A stretch of DNA of 64,000 nucleotides, taken from positions 1,116,001-1,180,000 of the forward strand of contig NZ_CABDUX010000002.1 in NCBI RefSeq assembly GCF_901411515.1. Reading direction: 5' to 3'. This DNA comes from Raoultibacter phocaeensis. GTDB taxonomy: Bacteria; Actinomycetota; Coriobacteriia; Coriobacteriales; Eggerthellaceae. The notes beneath the pieces are model-generated. The model made no database searches and was not told where the DNA came from. It saw only the letters and a list, made by a program, of their open reading frames with translations. Below are positions 19,184 through 28,539 of this stretch, in pieces. Numbering within the stretch: position 1 is the stretch's first letter; every line of letters starts with the position of its first letter. The position numbers and the translations under genes are program-made.

Positions 19184-20185
19184 TCACACCACGACGGGTC
19201 CGTATCGTCCATCGGGATAGCGCACGACGCGCCCCGAGCGCTGGAGTTCGGCGAGGCGGATCATCAGAAACGTGATCGCATTGCCCTCGATCCGAAACTC
19301 GTCGTGCAATCCGCCCGCTTCGACGAAGCCGAGCATATCCTCGATGCTCATCGGATTCGCGCAAATCGCGTCGAGTATCGCATCGCCCTCGCCCACAGTC
19401 TCCGGAGCATATGCGGCGTCTTTGCACGGCGGGTGCGGCACGCTTTCGGCCCCCGCCTGCTCGAACCCCGGCAACGCCTGCTGCCCAAACAGCGCATCGA
19501 GCACGCTCTCGAACGTCTCGTCGTCGATGATGGGCGTCGCGCCCTGGAACAGAAGACGGTTGGAACCCCGCGACGATTTCGAGGCGATCGACCCCGGCAC
19601 CACAAGCACCTCCCTGTTTGCGGCAAGCGCCTCGTCGGCAGTGGAAAACGTACCCGACGGCAAACCCGCCTCCACGATAAGCGTTGCCTTCGCCAGTCCG
19701 GCAATGAGGCGGTTTCTCGCCCGAAACGTATGCTTCATCGGCGGAAACGACCATCCTTGCTCCGATACGACCGCACCGTGCGAATCGACGATCTCCTGGA
19801 ATAAGCCGAAATGGGAGGCAGGGTAGAGCTCGTCGCACCCGCCGCCGAGAAACGCCACCGTCGTGCCGTTCGCCTCAAGCGCCGCCCGGTGCGCAGCTGC
19901 ATCGCACCCGCGCGCTCCCCCCGAGACAACCGGAATGCCGTGTATCGCCGCAAGCCTCGCGAACCGCTTTGCGCACGAAATGCCGTAAGGCGTCGCGTTG
20001 CGCGCACCCACGATGGCGATGCCCTCCCCAAGCGCTCCGATGTCCCCGATGACATAGAGCCTCTCGGGCGGATCGGCGATCGTGCACAGGGCTTCGGGAA
20101 AGCCTTCCTGCCCGCAGACGAGTTCGGTTCTCGGCCCCCGCAGACGGGGGCCGCTGTAGCGTACGAATTCCTTGTTCTGTTGCAT
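19184..20185 (-). CDS. dprA: DNA-processing protein DprA/Smf
   Basis: Protects incoming single-stranded DNA and loads RecA during natural transformation; widely kept also in non-competent species. The 333-residue protein has the Rossmann-like DprA fold: AIVGARNATPYG, VVSGGARGCDAAAHRAAL, FRARNRLIAGLA and VVPGSI. A C-terminal winged-helix-like part follows (AICANPMSIEDMLGF ... EGNAITFLMIRLAELQRSGRV), as in DprA proteins with a DML1-like tail. The ribosome site AAAGGAT precedes ATG 20185. It lies 12 bases after comM in the rplS-xerC block. Confidence 0.96.
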   Translation of the reverse strand: MQQNKEFVRYSGPRLRGPRTELVCGQEGFPEALCTIADPPERLYVIGDIGALGEGIAIVGARNATPYGISCAKRFARLAAIHGIPVVSGGARGCDAAAHRAALEANGTTVAFLGGGCDELYPASHFGLFQEIVDSHGAVVSEQGWSFPPMKHTFRARNRLIAGLAKATLIVEAGLPSGTFSTADEALAANREVLVVPGSIASKSSRGSNRLLFQGATPIIDDETFESVLDALFGQQALPGFEQAGAESVPHPPCKDAAYAPETVGEGDAILDAICANPMSIEDMLGFVEAGGLHDEFRIEGNAITFLMIRLAELQRSGRVVRYPDGRYGPVVV

Positions 20186-20197
20186 GGCCGATCCTTT

Positions 20198-21688
20198 CTA
20201 TACCGCGCCTATTCCGTCGCGCAAGCGCAACCCGAGCGCTTCGCACACCTGCGCCCTTCCTACTTTTTCCCGTCCGTCCATATCGGCGATCGTCCTTGCG
20301 ATGGAAAGCGTCTTGACGATACCCCTTCCGCTCATCCGATGCAGTGCAGCCATGTCTTTGAGGAATTCCTCATCGTCTTCCTCAAGCGAGCACGCAGCGA
20401 TGATCGAACGCTCGGCCGGCATTCCGCGGTTCTGCTCTTTGCGCCACGAGGCGAATTCCCGTGCCTCCATGACACCCTTCCTGAGCACCTCCGAAGCCGT
20501 GCCGGCTCCGCCGCCGAGCACCATGTCGAAAGACGCCCTCCAAACATCGATATGGATGTCGATGCGATCCATGAGCGGCCCGCCGATCCTGCCCTGGTAG
20601 GTGCGTATCTGCGCCGCCGTACACGAGCACCGCTCGCCCGTATCCCCGAAATACCCGCACGGGCAGGGATTGGAGGCGGCAACGAGCATAAACCGCGCTG
20701 GGAACACCACGCTGCCTTCGGCCCTCGTAACTGCGATCCTACCCGATTCGATCGGCTGCCGAATCGCCTGTAGCACCGATGGCTTGAATTCCGGGAACTC
20801 GTCAAGGAAGAGCACGCCTCCCGTCGCAAGCGATATTTCGCCGGGTCTCGGAGGTGTTCCACCGCCCACAAGGCCCGCCATGCTCGCCGAGTGATGGGGC
20901 TTTCTGAACGGCCGTTTCCCCGCAAGAATGGGGCCTATGTCCTCCCCAGCAACCGAATGCACCAGCGCCGTTTCCACTTTCTCAGATTCCGTGAGCGGTG
21001 GCAAAATCGAAGGAAGCCTCGATGCGAGCATGGTTTTTCCCGAACCTGGCGGGCCCATCATGAGAACCCCGTGGCCGCCAGCGGCTGCCACCTGCAAGGC
21101 GCGCTTCGCCGCCTCGTGCCCCGATACGTCCGAGAAATCGAGCACCGCAGCCGTGTCGTGGCGAACCTGCGTGACCGGTACACCGAAGCTGCCGCGGCGA
21201 AACGACGAAAGGCTTGCAGCGGTCCTGCATACGAGCCCCTCGAGTTCGATCAGCCCATCTTCAGGCTGCGCGCATACAAGCGATAGGCCCTGGTTTCGAG
21301 CACAGAGCTCGAAGGCGAGCATGCCCTTGACTGCGCGCAGCTCGCCCTCAAGCGACAGTTCGCCGACACAGAGGGAACCCTCGATGAGCGAAGCGTCTAT
21401 CTGTCGCGTGGCCGCAAGGATTCCGAGCGCAATCGGCAGATCGAATCCCGAACCCGATTTCTTGAGCGAACCCGGTGCCAGATTCACGACCACCTTGTCG
21501 GCCGGCATGCGAAAACCGCACGCCTTCACCGCCGCCCGCACGCGCTCGCGGGCTTCCTGGATTGCGGCATCGGGCATGCCGACGATCGAGAACCCCGGCA
21601 TGCCGGTTCCCACGGATACTTCCACCGAAACGGGAACGGCCTCGACGCCGCGTATCGTCGCACCTTGCACGCTGCACTGCGCTTGCAT
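20198..21688 (-). CDS. comM: ComM/YifB-type Mg-chelatase-like AAA ATPase
   Basis: Hexameric AAA helicase-like protein; ComM promotes branch migration during natural transformation. The N-terminal Lon-protease-like domain (VEVSVGTGMPGFSIVGMPDAAIQEARERVRAA) is followed by Walker A (MGPPGSGKTML), Walker B (VLFLDEFPEF), sensor 1 (LVAASNPCPCGYFGD), a Cys-rich zinc-like loop (CSC) and a C-terminal Mg_chelatase domain (ISGRGIVKTL-like region MSGRGIVKTLSIARTIAD). ATG 21688 gives the family N-terminus; GTG 21706, overlapping the yraN stop as GTGA, is an alternative. Length is about 496 residues. Confidence 0.95.
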   Translation of the reverse strand: MQAQCSVQGATIRGVEAVPVSVEVSVGTGMPGFSIVGMPDAAIQEARERVRAAVKACGFRMPADKVVVNLAPGSLKKSGSGFDLPIALGILAATRQIDASLIEGSLCVGELSLEGELRAVKGMLAFELCARNQGLSLVCAQPEDGLIELEGLVCRTAASLSSFRRGSFGVPVTQVRHDTAAVLDFSDVSGHEAAKRALQVAAAGGHGVLMMGPPGSGKTMLASRLPSILPPLTESEKVETALVHSVAGEDIGPILAGKRPFRKPHHSASMAGLVGGGTPPRPGEISLATGGVLFLDEFPEFKPSVLQAIRQPIESGRIAVTRAEGSVVFPARFMLVAASNPCPCGYFGDTGERCSCTAAQIRTYQGRIGGPLMDRIDIHIDVWRASFDMVLGGGAGTASEVLRKGVMEAREFASWRKEQNRGMPAERSIIAACSLEEDDEEFLKDMAALHRMSGRGIVKTLSIARTIADMDGREKVGRAQVCEALGLRLRDGIGAV

Positions 21689-21702
21689 GACGCAGCTTCC
21701 GC

Positions 21703-22122
21703 TCACTCGTCGGCCGAGAAGGCGTTATGATGATGGCGCAGCAACGCCCGCTCGCCGCCGATGACGAGGATCGACACCACATCGAACCTGACGGCGATGT
21801 CGACGGTGTCGAAGGTTGCGAGGAAAGCCGCTGCGATCCTCTCGTACCGCTCGCGTTTTTTCTTATCCACCGCCTCCTCGGGAAGCCCTTTATCGGCGTT
21901 CGAACGCGTTTTCACCTCGACGAAGACAAGCACGTCCTCGTCGAAGGCTATGATGTCCGCCTCCCCGGCCGCACATTCCCAGTTGCGCTCGAGTATCTCG
22001 AACCCTTTCCGCTCAAGATACCGCGCCGCTGCTTCTTCACCCCTTCTTCCAAGTTCCCGGTTGTGGCATTCGGCCGGCGCTTCCGCCTGCGGCCTTTCCT
22101 GCGTTGCTGTTGCATCCATCAT
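21703..22122 (-). CDS. yraN: YraN/UPF0102 family putative endonuclease
   Basis: Small protein of 139 residues with the PD-(D/E)xK nuclease fold of UPF0102; its cellular role is not established. Motifs seen are GEEAAARYLERKGFEILERNW, GEADIIAFDEDVLVFVEVKTR (Asp, then Glu-x-Lys) and FDVVSI. The N-terminal 20 residues are a nonconserved extension. Two ATGs (22122, 22119) follow AAAGGAG. It sits between rnhB and comM, its usual place. The 186-base gap upstream (22123-22308) holds a short inverted repeat GCATAT/ATATGC at 22222-22239 and no gene. Confidence 0.9.
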   Translation of the reverse strand: MMDATATQERPQAEAPAECHNRELGRRGEEAAARYLERKGFEILERNWECAAGEADIIAFDEDVLVFVEVKTRSNADKGLPEEAVDKKKRERYERIAAAFLATFDTVDIAVRFDVVSILVIGGERALLRHHHNAFSADE

Positions 22123-22308
22123 GGCTCCTTTCCGTGGGAGGCCATGCTACCGCGCGCTGCTTGCACGGGGGTGCTCGCGAAAGGAGCGAAAGCTGGCAGG
22201 AAGCTCACACGCGGGGGAATCGCATATGATGCGATATGCACCCAAGGTATTCACGGAAAAACAACGTGACGCACATCAAGGGATGCGCGCGTGCGGTTTG
22301 CGTGCGGT

Positions 22309-23088
22309 TTAAAAGAGGGTTTCTTGCACGAACGCCGTGCAAAAGGTCGTACGGTGAATAGGGCACAGCCCCTGGTTCTTGATCGCCTCGATGTGCTCTT
22401 TGCTCGCATATCCCTTGTTCGCGTCGAAGCAGTATGCGGGATACTGCTCGGCATACAGGCACATGATGCGGTCGCGTTCGACTTTCGCAACGATCGACGC
22501 GGCGGCGATGGAGGCGCATTTCGCATCGCCCTTCACCACGCTTCGCTCACGCGGGTCGATGCGCAAGGGGTTTCCGTCAAGAAGGATCGCATCGGGCCGT
22601 ATTCCCTGAGCTTCTATTTCCATGACGGCTTTGTGGAAAACGAACCGAAGCGACGCCGTCATGCCGACGGCATCGAGTTCGTCAGGTTGGACGTGTTGGA
22701 TCGTCCAGGCGATTGCCACTTCCTTTATGCGAATGGAAAGCTCTTCTCGCCGCTCGGGCGTAAGCTGTTTCGAATCGTTCAGACCGGGAATGCGGGGCTC
22801 GCCCGGGAGAACGACCGCCCCTACCGTCAAAGGACCGGCTACCGGTCCCCTGCCGACCTCGTCGAGGCCGACGGCCAACCCGCCTTCGGCAAGCTCGTGC
22901 TGCAACGCGTAGAGGCTTGCGATGCGCTGCTCTTCAAGCGCCTCCGCTTCAAGCCGATGACGGGCCGATTCGAGCGCACTCGCGATGCCCTTGCGCGTAT
23001 CGGCAACGAGCGAGCGCTCCAGTACGGCGAACTCGGCGGCATCGGCCTGCTGCAGGCGGCTGCGTATGTCGGCTACGGTTTGGCTCAT
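22309..23088 (-). CDS. rnhB: Ribonuclease HII
   Basis: Removes RNA from RNA-DNA hybrids and misincorporated ribonucleotides. The catalytic core shows GLDEVGRGPVAGPL (Asp-Glu pair), LNDSKQLTP, ILLDGNPLRI (third Asp), KGDAKCASIAAASIVAKVERD and an Asp in FDANKGY. An N-terminal extension of about 72 residues, rich in Ala, Arg and Leu, precedes the core, as in B. subtilis RNase HII. The start is ATG 23088; GTG 23094 is possible. The C-terminus HRTTFCTAFV is family-typical. It lies directly after rplS, whose terminator separates the two. Confidence 0.96.
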   Translation of the reverse strand: MSQTVADIRSRLQQADAAEFAVLERSLVADTRKGIASALESARHRLEAEALEEQRIASLYALQHELAEGGLAVGLDEVGRGPVAGPLTVGAVVLPGEPRIPGLNDSKQLTPERREELSIRIKEVAIAWTIQHVQPDELDAVGMTASLRFVFHKAVMEIEAQGIRPDAILLDGNPLRIDPRERSVVKGDAKCASIAAASIVAKVERDRIMCLYAEQYPAYCFDANKGYASKEHIEAIKNQGLCPIHRTTFCTAFVQETLF

Positions 23089-23171
23089 GGGCACCAGTAT
23101 ATCGGATGCGCACCCGTTCGTCTTGCATCTGCGCGATCGCCGCCTTGTCGCAGAGGTCTATCCGCACAGAA

Positions 23172-23193
23172 AAAGACCCCTTGCGGGGTCTTT
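23172..23193 (-). terminator. Rho-independent terminator of rplS
   Basis: Nine-base perfect stem (23172-23180 with 23185-23193) and a TTGC loop, followed by a T run on the minus strand, about 20 bases after the rplS stop. Confidence 0.88.
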
Positions 23194-23215
23194 GGTTTAC
23201 AGGAGCGCTTCGCGC

Positions 23216-23563
23216 TTAGTTGAAGGACTTCTCCTTGATTTTCGCGGCCTTGCCAACCTTCTTGCGCAGGTAGTAGAGCTTCGCACGGTTGACATCGCCC
23301 TTGCGCATGACCTCGATCTTCTCGATCTTCGGCGAATGGACCGGGAAGGTACGCTCGACGCCGACGGAGAAGCTGATCTTGCGAACCGTGAACGTCTCGC
23401 GGCTCGAGGCGCCGTGGCGGCGGATCACATCGCCCTGGAACACCTGAATACGCTCGCGGTTGCCCTCGGTGATGCGGTAGTGGACCTTCACGTTGTCGCC
23501 CACGTTGAAGTCAGGAACGTCCTGCTTGATCTGCTGTTGTTCGATAGCGCGAATGATGTCCAT
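23216..23563 (-). CDS. rplS: 50S ribosomal protein L19
   Basis: Large-subunit ribosomal protein of 115 residues at the 30S-50S interface. It is identified by [74 protein letters not shown] and the basic end [18 protein letters not shown]. The ribosome site AAGGA is nine bases from the ATG. It has its own promoter and terminator, so it is a single-gene unit. In many Gram-positives it follows trmD; here trmD is 32 kb away. Confidence 0.98.
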   Translation of the reverse strand: MDIIRAIEQQQIKQDVPDFNVGDNVKVHYRITEGNRERIQVFQGDVIRRHGASSRETFTVRKISFSVGVERTFPVHSPKIEKIEVMRKGDVNRAKLYYLRKKVGKAAKIKEKSFN

Positions 23564-23642
23564 GTTCGATTCCTTCTATATACTCATCATACTTCTTAAA
23601 CATACGCAACGGTATGGTGCTTCCATAAAGACACGATCAGTT

Positions 23643-23671
23643 AGTATAACGCCACACCCGATCAGGCGCAA
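23643..23671 (-). promoter_or_regulatory. rplS promoter
   Basis: On the minus strand TTGCGC (23666-23671) and TATACT (23643-23648) are 17 bases apart. The predicted start near 23636 gives a leader of about 73 bases before the L19 ATG. Confidence 0.6.
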
Positions 23672-23821
23672 GTACCTATCTGCGGGCATTTGGTGAATGC
23701 GTGCAGCTATACCGCCCGCACATGAACGTCCGATGCAGAAAACGAGCTTGAGCACTGCGCGACAGCGCATTATCTAGTAGCATGGACGCAGATTGTTTCT
23801 TCAAGAGAAACGGAAGCGCCC

Positions 23822-25144
23822 ATGGCACCTATGACGTCCGCCCGCCCTTTGACTAAGAAATCCTGGCTGCTCATCGTGTTGCTCTCGTTCGTAGGCCAGG
23901 TGGCGTGGGCACTCGAGAACAACTTTTTCAACCTGTTCATTCAAGACGTGTTCAATGCCTCTCTCGCCGATGTGGCGCTCATGGTGTCGGCATCCGCGCT
24001 CACCGCAACTGCGACGACGCTGCTCGTGGGCGCGTGGTCCGACCGGGTGGGCAGGCGCAAGGTGTTTATCGGCGTAGGCACCATCCTCTGGGGCGCCTCC
24101 ATCATCGTGTTCGCGTATCTGCAGACCATCTCGCTTGCACTCGCCGGCACCACAGCCGCCGCCATGGCGTTCGGCGTCACGCTCACCATCGTGTTCGACT
24201 GCGTCATGACGTTTTTCGGCAGCCTCGCGAACGATTCGTGTTTCAATGCCTGGGTGACCGACATCACCACCGAGAAGAACCGCGGCAAGGTAGAAGGCGT
24301 GAACTCCGCCATGCCGCTTCTTGCGATGCTCGCGGTGTTCGGCGGTGCGATGTTTCTCATGATCGTGCGGCCCGACGGCACGGTCACCTACGACTACCCG
24401 CTTTTCTTCATCATTATCGGCTGCTCGGTCATCGCGCTCGGCATCCTCGTACTCGTGCTTATGGACGACTCTTCTCCCGAACGCAAAGAAACGGGAGGGT
24501 ATCTCAAAAGCGTGTTTTACGGCTTTCGGCCTCGCTCGCTCCGCGATAACCGCATGCTCTACCTCGTACTGCTCGCATACTTGGTATTCGCGACCGCCCT
24601 GCAGGTGTTCATGCCTTATTACGTGCTCTACCTGCGTCTTCCCTATATTCTCGGCGAAAGCTACGTGTTCATCATGGCTCCGGGCATCATCATCGCAGCC
24701 CTCTTCACCATCTTCTACGGCAAGCGGGTCGACAGACGCGGGTTCATTCGCTCCGTCGTCTTTCCGCTCGTCTTATTCGTTGCCGGCTGCATCGTGCTCA
24801 CGCTGTTCACCGACGCCGTCTTCGTGTTCGCGGGTTCAGCGCTTATGCTCTGCGGGTACTTAGGGGCCGTCGCATGTTTCGGCGCGGAGGTGCGCAACAA
24901 TACGCCGAGCGGTTACGTGGGCTTATTCCAGGGCGTGCGCATCTTCATGGTCGTGCTCATACCCATGCTCATCGGCCCGTGGATCGGGTCGGCGCTGAGC
25001 GCGTCGTCGGGCACGCTCGGCTTCGGCGTCGTCGGAGACGGGTTCACGCCCTCCTCACTCGTGTTTTTGGGCGGAGCGGCCGTCGCGCTTCTGACGTTTG
25101 TTGTTCTGATTGTCATCCGCCGTATACGCTCGAAAGCCGAATAG
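23822..25144 (+). CDS. MFS sugar transporter of the galactoside operon
   Basis: Twelve-helix major facilitator of 440 residues. The family signature between helices two and three is GAWSDRVGRRKV. The first helix region (LLIVLLSFVGQVAWALENNFFNLF) and the segment FNAWVTDITTEKNRGKVEG resemble GPH/MFS-type glycoside permeases. It is the first gene of an operon with a GH2 glycosidase, galactokinase and GalT. I infer import of lactose, a galactoside or galactose; the sequence alone does not prove the substrate. No strong ribosome site is seen; ATG 23831 is an alternative start. The glycosidase begins 13 bases after its stop. Confidence 0.85.
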   Translation: MAPMTSARPLTKKSWLLIVLLSFVGQVAWALENNFFNLFIQDVFNASLADVALMVSASALTATATTLLVGAWSDRVGRRKVFIGVGTILWGASIIVFAYLQTISLALAGTTAAAMAFGVTLTIVFDCVMTFFGSLANDSCFNAWVTDITTEKNRGKVEGVNSAMPLLAMLAVFGGAMFLMIVRPDGTVTYDYPLFFIIIGCSVIALGILVLVLMDDSSPERKETGGYLKSVFYGFRPRSLRDNRMLYLVLLAYLVFATALQVFMPYYVLYLRLPYILGESYVFIMAPGIIIAALFTIFYGKRVDRRGFIRSVVFPLVLFVAGCIVLTLFTDAVFVFAGSALMLCGYLGAVACFGAEVRNNTPSGYVGLFQGVRIFMVVLIPMLIGPWIGSALSASSGTLGFGVVGDGFTPSSLVFLGGAAVALLTFVVLIVIRRIRSKAE

Positions 25145-25157
25145 GGGGCGGGGCTGC

Positions 25158-27239
25158 ATGCTTGACATCAAACGCGTTATCGCGAGCGCTCCAAGGAAAA
25201 ATGAGCAGATTCAGCTCAAGCCGCTTTACACTGTATGGGGGAAGCGCGTTGCGGAAGACGGCGGTTCGGATGATGCCGCATCGGGCAAACCGCGTCAACA
25301 GCATAAGGACGAACGCCTAGCCGATGCATCCACGCACGCGGGAGAACCCTCATCGACCGCCGCCCGGCGCACGCTCGGCACCTCTGCGCACCACCCGCAT
25401 CCGCAGTTCGAGCGGGCGAGCTTTCATGCGCTCGACGGCTGGTGGGATTACCGCATCGAAGCTTCGGACGATGCGGCGAACGCATGGCGATGCGCGCCCG
25501 TGCCCCTCACCTTCGAAGGGCGCATCCGCGTGCCCTTTTCTCCCGAAGCGCCGCTTTCCAGCGTGAACAGGCAGCTCAAACCGCACGAGTTCATGTGGTA
25601 CCGGCGGTTTTTCCCAGCACCGCCCGAGCTGAGTGCGACACCCGACAACCGCTGCATGCTCCACTTCGAAGCGGTCGACTACGCCTGCGCCTGCTACGTG
25701 AACGGCACGTGCGTGGGCACCCATGTCGGCGGATACCTGCCGTTTCGCTTCGACGTCACCGATGCGCTTGCGTCAGACGGCGCAGACAACGAGCTTGCCG
25801 TGTGCGTATTCGATCCGAGCGATACGGGCGTTCAGCTGCGCGGCAAGCAGAAGCTCGAACGCGGCGGCATATGGTACACCGCGCAAAGCGGCATATGGCA
25901 GACCGTGTGGCTCGAAACGGTGCCGACACGCCGCATCGAATCGCTTGCGATCGACGCGCAAGCCGATACGGGCACGCTCAGCCTCGCCGTAGAAGTAACA
26001 GACGGCGCTGCGCAAGGCGATGCCGATGCGGCGCCGCTCTCGCCCACTGTGCGGCTGTTCGACGGAGACGACGAGATCGGATGCGCGACCGCCGATTCGA
26101 GCGCGAGTATCATCGACACCGCAGACGGCACCAATGATGCGAACGGACTCGATGCCGCAGACGACGGTCGCGCAGCGGCGTTTTCGAGCCCGACACGCAC
26201 CTGCTCGCTTTCGCTTTCCGTATCCGATCCGCACCTGTGGAGTCCCGAAGACCCGCACCTGTACCGCCTCGAGCTCTCGTACGGCGCGGACCGCGTTTCG
26301 AGCTACTGCGCGTTTCGCACCGTCACCATGGAGCCGGACGAACACGGAATCATGCGCCTGTGCGTCAACCACGAGCCGCACTTCCTCAGAGGCGTGCTCG
26401 ATCAGGGGTACTGGCCCGATGGACTGCTCACCGCCCCCGCAGACGACGCGCTTGTTTTCGACATCGAGACGTGCAAGGAGCTCGGCTTCACCATGCTGCG
26501 CAAGCACATCAAGATCGAGTGCGACCGCTGGTACTATCACTGCGACCGGCTCGGGATGCTCGTGTGGCAGGACATGGTTTCGGGTGGCTCGCCCTTAAGC
26601 GTGTGGCATTCGAGCTACAAGCCGACGTTCTTTCGAAGTTCGTGGACAAGATGCGCCGACGATACGCCGAAGCACCATCGCCGCTACTCGGCGGAAAACG
26701 CGATGTACCGCGCCGAATGGACCGAAACGTGTGCAGAAACCGTCTCCTACCTCAAAAACCATCCCTCCATCGTCACGTGGGTGCTCTTCAACGAAGCATG
26801 GGGGCAGTTCGATGCGCGAGCGGCGACCGAGATGGTTCGCCGCCTCGACCCGACCCGGCCGATCGATGCGGTCAGCGGCTGGTACGACCAGTCCTGCGGC
26901 GATTTCCTGAGCGTGCACAACTATTTCCGCCCCCTTGACGTGTACGAGGATCCCGCCCGCCCGCACCGCGCGTTCGTCATCTCCGAGTTCGGGGGCCTCT
27001 CGTTTCACGTGCCGGACCACAGCTCGCTCGCCACCTCGTACGGCTATGGGAGCTTTGCGGATGCGGAAGCGTTCGAAGACGCCGTGCGGTCTGCACTCGC
27101 CGAGGCGGACGCGCTCGAAGAAAAAGGGCTCGCCGGCTTCGTGTACACCCAGCTCTCCGACGTCGAAGAGGAGACGAACGGGATTCTCACCTACGATCGA
27201 CGCATCAGCAAGCTCGCGGGGGCGATCCACCGTGACTGA
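25158..27239 (+). CDS. Glycoside hydrolase family 2 protein, probable beta-galactosidase-type
   Basis: Cytosolic exo-glycosidase of 693 residues with the GH2 layout: a jelly-roll sugar-binding domain (WYRRFF, YVNGTCVGTHVGGYLPFRFDVTD), an immunoglobulin-like domain, and a TIM barrel. The acid/base Glu is about residue 546 in VLFNEAWGQFD and the nucleophile Glu about 610 in FVISEFGG. An N-terminal tail of about 90 residues before the first domain is low in conservation. The linker near 280-345 is rich in Asp and Ala. ATG 25158 follows AGGGGG. The company of galK and galT points to beta-galactosidase activity, though GH2 also contains glucuronidases and mannosidases. No signal peptide is seen. 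Confidence 0.88.
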   Translation: MLDIKRVIASAPRKNEQIQLKPLYTVWGKRVAEDGGSDDAASGKPRQQHKDERLADASTHAGEPSSTAARRTLGTSAHHPHPQFERASFHALDGWWDYRIEASDDAANAWRCAPVPLTFEGRIRVPFSPEAPLSSVNRQLKPHEFMWYRRFFPAPPELSATPDNRCMLHFEAVDYACACYVNGTCVGTHVGGYLPFRFDVTDALASDGADNELAVCVFDPSDTGVQLRGKQKLERGGIWYTAQSGIWQTVWLETVPTRRIESLAIDAQADTGTLSLAVEVTDGAAQGDADAAPLSPTVRLFDGDDEIGCATADSSASIIDTADGTNDANGLDAADDGRAAAFSSPTRTCSLSLSVSDPHLWSPEDPHLYRLELSYGADRVSSYCAFRTVTMEPDEHGIMRLCVNHEPHFLRGVLDQGYWPDGLLTAPADDALVFDIETCKELGFTMLRKHIKIECDRWYYHCDRLGMLVWQDMVSGGSPLSVWHSSYKPTFFRSSWTRCADDTPKHHRRYSAENAMYRAEWTETCAETVSYLKNHPSIVTWVLFNEAWGQFDARAATEMVRRLDPTRPIDAVSGWYDQSCGDFLSVHNYFRPLDVYEDPARPHRAFVISEFGGLSFHVPDHSSLATSYGYGSFADAEAFEDAVRSALAEADALEEKGLAGFVYTQLSDVEEETNGILTYDRRISKLAGAIHRD

Positions 27240-28539
27240 CGCCGCAGGAAAAGAAGCGATGAAAGAAGCGCACGTTCCGGGCCGCGCTGCTTCGGACGCA
27301 ATGCGCGTGCGCGAGGAAGCGGCGCTCGTACTTCGCGAGCGTTTCGAGGCGCGCTTCGGCAACGCATCGTGCGAGGCACGCGCTTTCGAGCCATTCGTGC
27401 TCGCCTCGGCTCCCGGACGCGTCGAGCTCGCGGGCAACCACACCGACCACCAAGGCGGGCGCACCATCGCCGCCGCCATAGAAAAACGCGCCTGGGCTCT
27501 TGCCAGGCCCAACGGCACTGACGAGATCCGTGTCAGTATGGAAGGGTTCGGCGAAGCACGCTTTAGCACAACCGATCTCGAGGCGCGCGAGCGCGAGCGC
27601 GGGACATCACGGGCGCTCGTGCGCGGCATGGCGGCGGCCTTTGTGCGCTCGGGCTGCGCACTCTCGGGCTTCGACATGGTAACCCGCTCAGCCGTTCCCG
27701 TCGGATCGGGCGTTTCGTCGTCAGCCGCATTCGAAGTGCTTCTCGGCACCGCCATCCGCGCCCTGTTCGATCCTGCTGCCGAAACCGAACCACCTGATCT
27801 GACCGCCATCGCACTTGAAGGCGTATGGGCAGAACGCACGTACTTCGGCAAGCCGTGCGGCGCTCAGGACCAGCTGTCTTCCGCGTATGGCGGCATTGTC
27901 GCGCTCGACTTCTCGGACGCGGTAGCGCACGTCGAACCCATCGCCTTCGATGCGGATGCGTGCGCCTACTCGATCTGCCTCATCGATAGCCGCTGCGATC
28001 ATTCCGCGTACACCGACGAGTACGCAGCCGTTCCCGCCGACATGTTCGATGTGGCCCGGTACTTCGACTGCGAACGGCTCGAAGACGTGCCGTACGATCT
28101 CTTCCTCAGCCGGCTTCCCGAGATCCGCGCTCAGCTCAAAGACCGCAAGGTTTTGCGTGCGCTTCACTATTTCGAAGAGACGCGCCGTGCCTCTGAGCAG
28201 GTACAGGCACTTAAGAAAGGTGATTTTGAGGCGTTTCTCGCATACGCGCGCCTCTCGGGCGCCTCATCGGCCCAATTCCTGCAAAACGTCTCGCCGCATG
28301 CCGATGGGTCGCAGACTCGGCAGCCGGCCATGGTCATCCTTGCGCTCTGCGCCCACCTGCTCGGCACGCGAGGCGCGTGGCGCATTCACGGGGGCGGCTT
28401 CGGCGGAAGCGTGCTCGCCTTCGTTCCCCGCGAAGAAGCCGCTTCGTTCGCAGCCTCGATGGACCGGCTGCTCGGCTACGAAGCCTGCTCGCTCGTCTCG
28501 ATCAGCCCTCGCGGAGCTTGGGCGGAAAGGCTCGCATGA
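27232..28539 (+). CDS. galK: Galactokinase
   Basis: GHMP kinase that phosphorylates galactose to galactose-1-phosphate, the first Leloir step. The substrate signature is ASAPGRVELAGNHTDHQGG, a variant of the usual GRVNLIGEHTDY. The ATP loop is VPVGSGVSSSAAFE and the third GHMP motif is IHGGGFGGSVLAF. GTG 27232 overlaps the glycosidase stop by eight bases (GTGACTGA); ATG 27259, behind AGGAAAAG, is another possible start. Length is 435 residues, a little longer than E. coli GalK because of the N-terminus. It overlaps galT by four bases (ATGA), so the operon is translationally coupled. Confidence 0.92.
   Translation: MTDAAGKEAMKEAHVPGRAASDAMRVREEAALVLRERFEARFGNASCEARAFEPFVLASAPGRVELAGNHTDHQGGRTIAAAIEKRAWALARPNGTDEIRVSMEGFGEARFSTTDLEARERERGTSRALVRGMAAAFVRSGCALSGFDMVTRSAVPVGSGVSSSAAFEVLLGTAIRALFDPAAETEPPDLTAIALEGVWAERTYFGKPCGAQDQLSSAYGGIVALDFSDAVAHVEPIAFDADACAYSICLIDSRCDHSAYTDEYAAVPADMFDVARYFDCERLEDVPYDLFLSRLPEIRAQLKDRKVLRALHYFEETRRASEQVQALKKGDFEAFLAYARLSGASSAQFLQNVSPHADGSQTRQPAMVILALCAHLLGTRGAWRIHGGGFGGSVLAFVPREEAASFAASMDRLLGYEACSLVSISPRGAWAERLA

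Noticed and set aside
22222-22239. Inverted repeat GCATAT/ATATGC between rnhB and yraN
   Set aside because: Six-base arms are short enough to be chance, and no promoter is placed around them convincingly.
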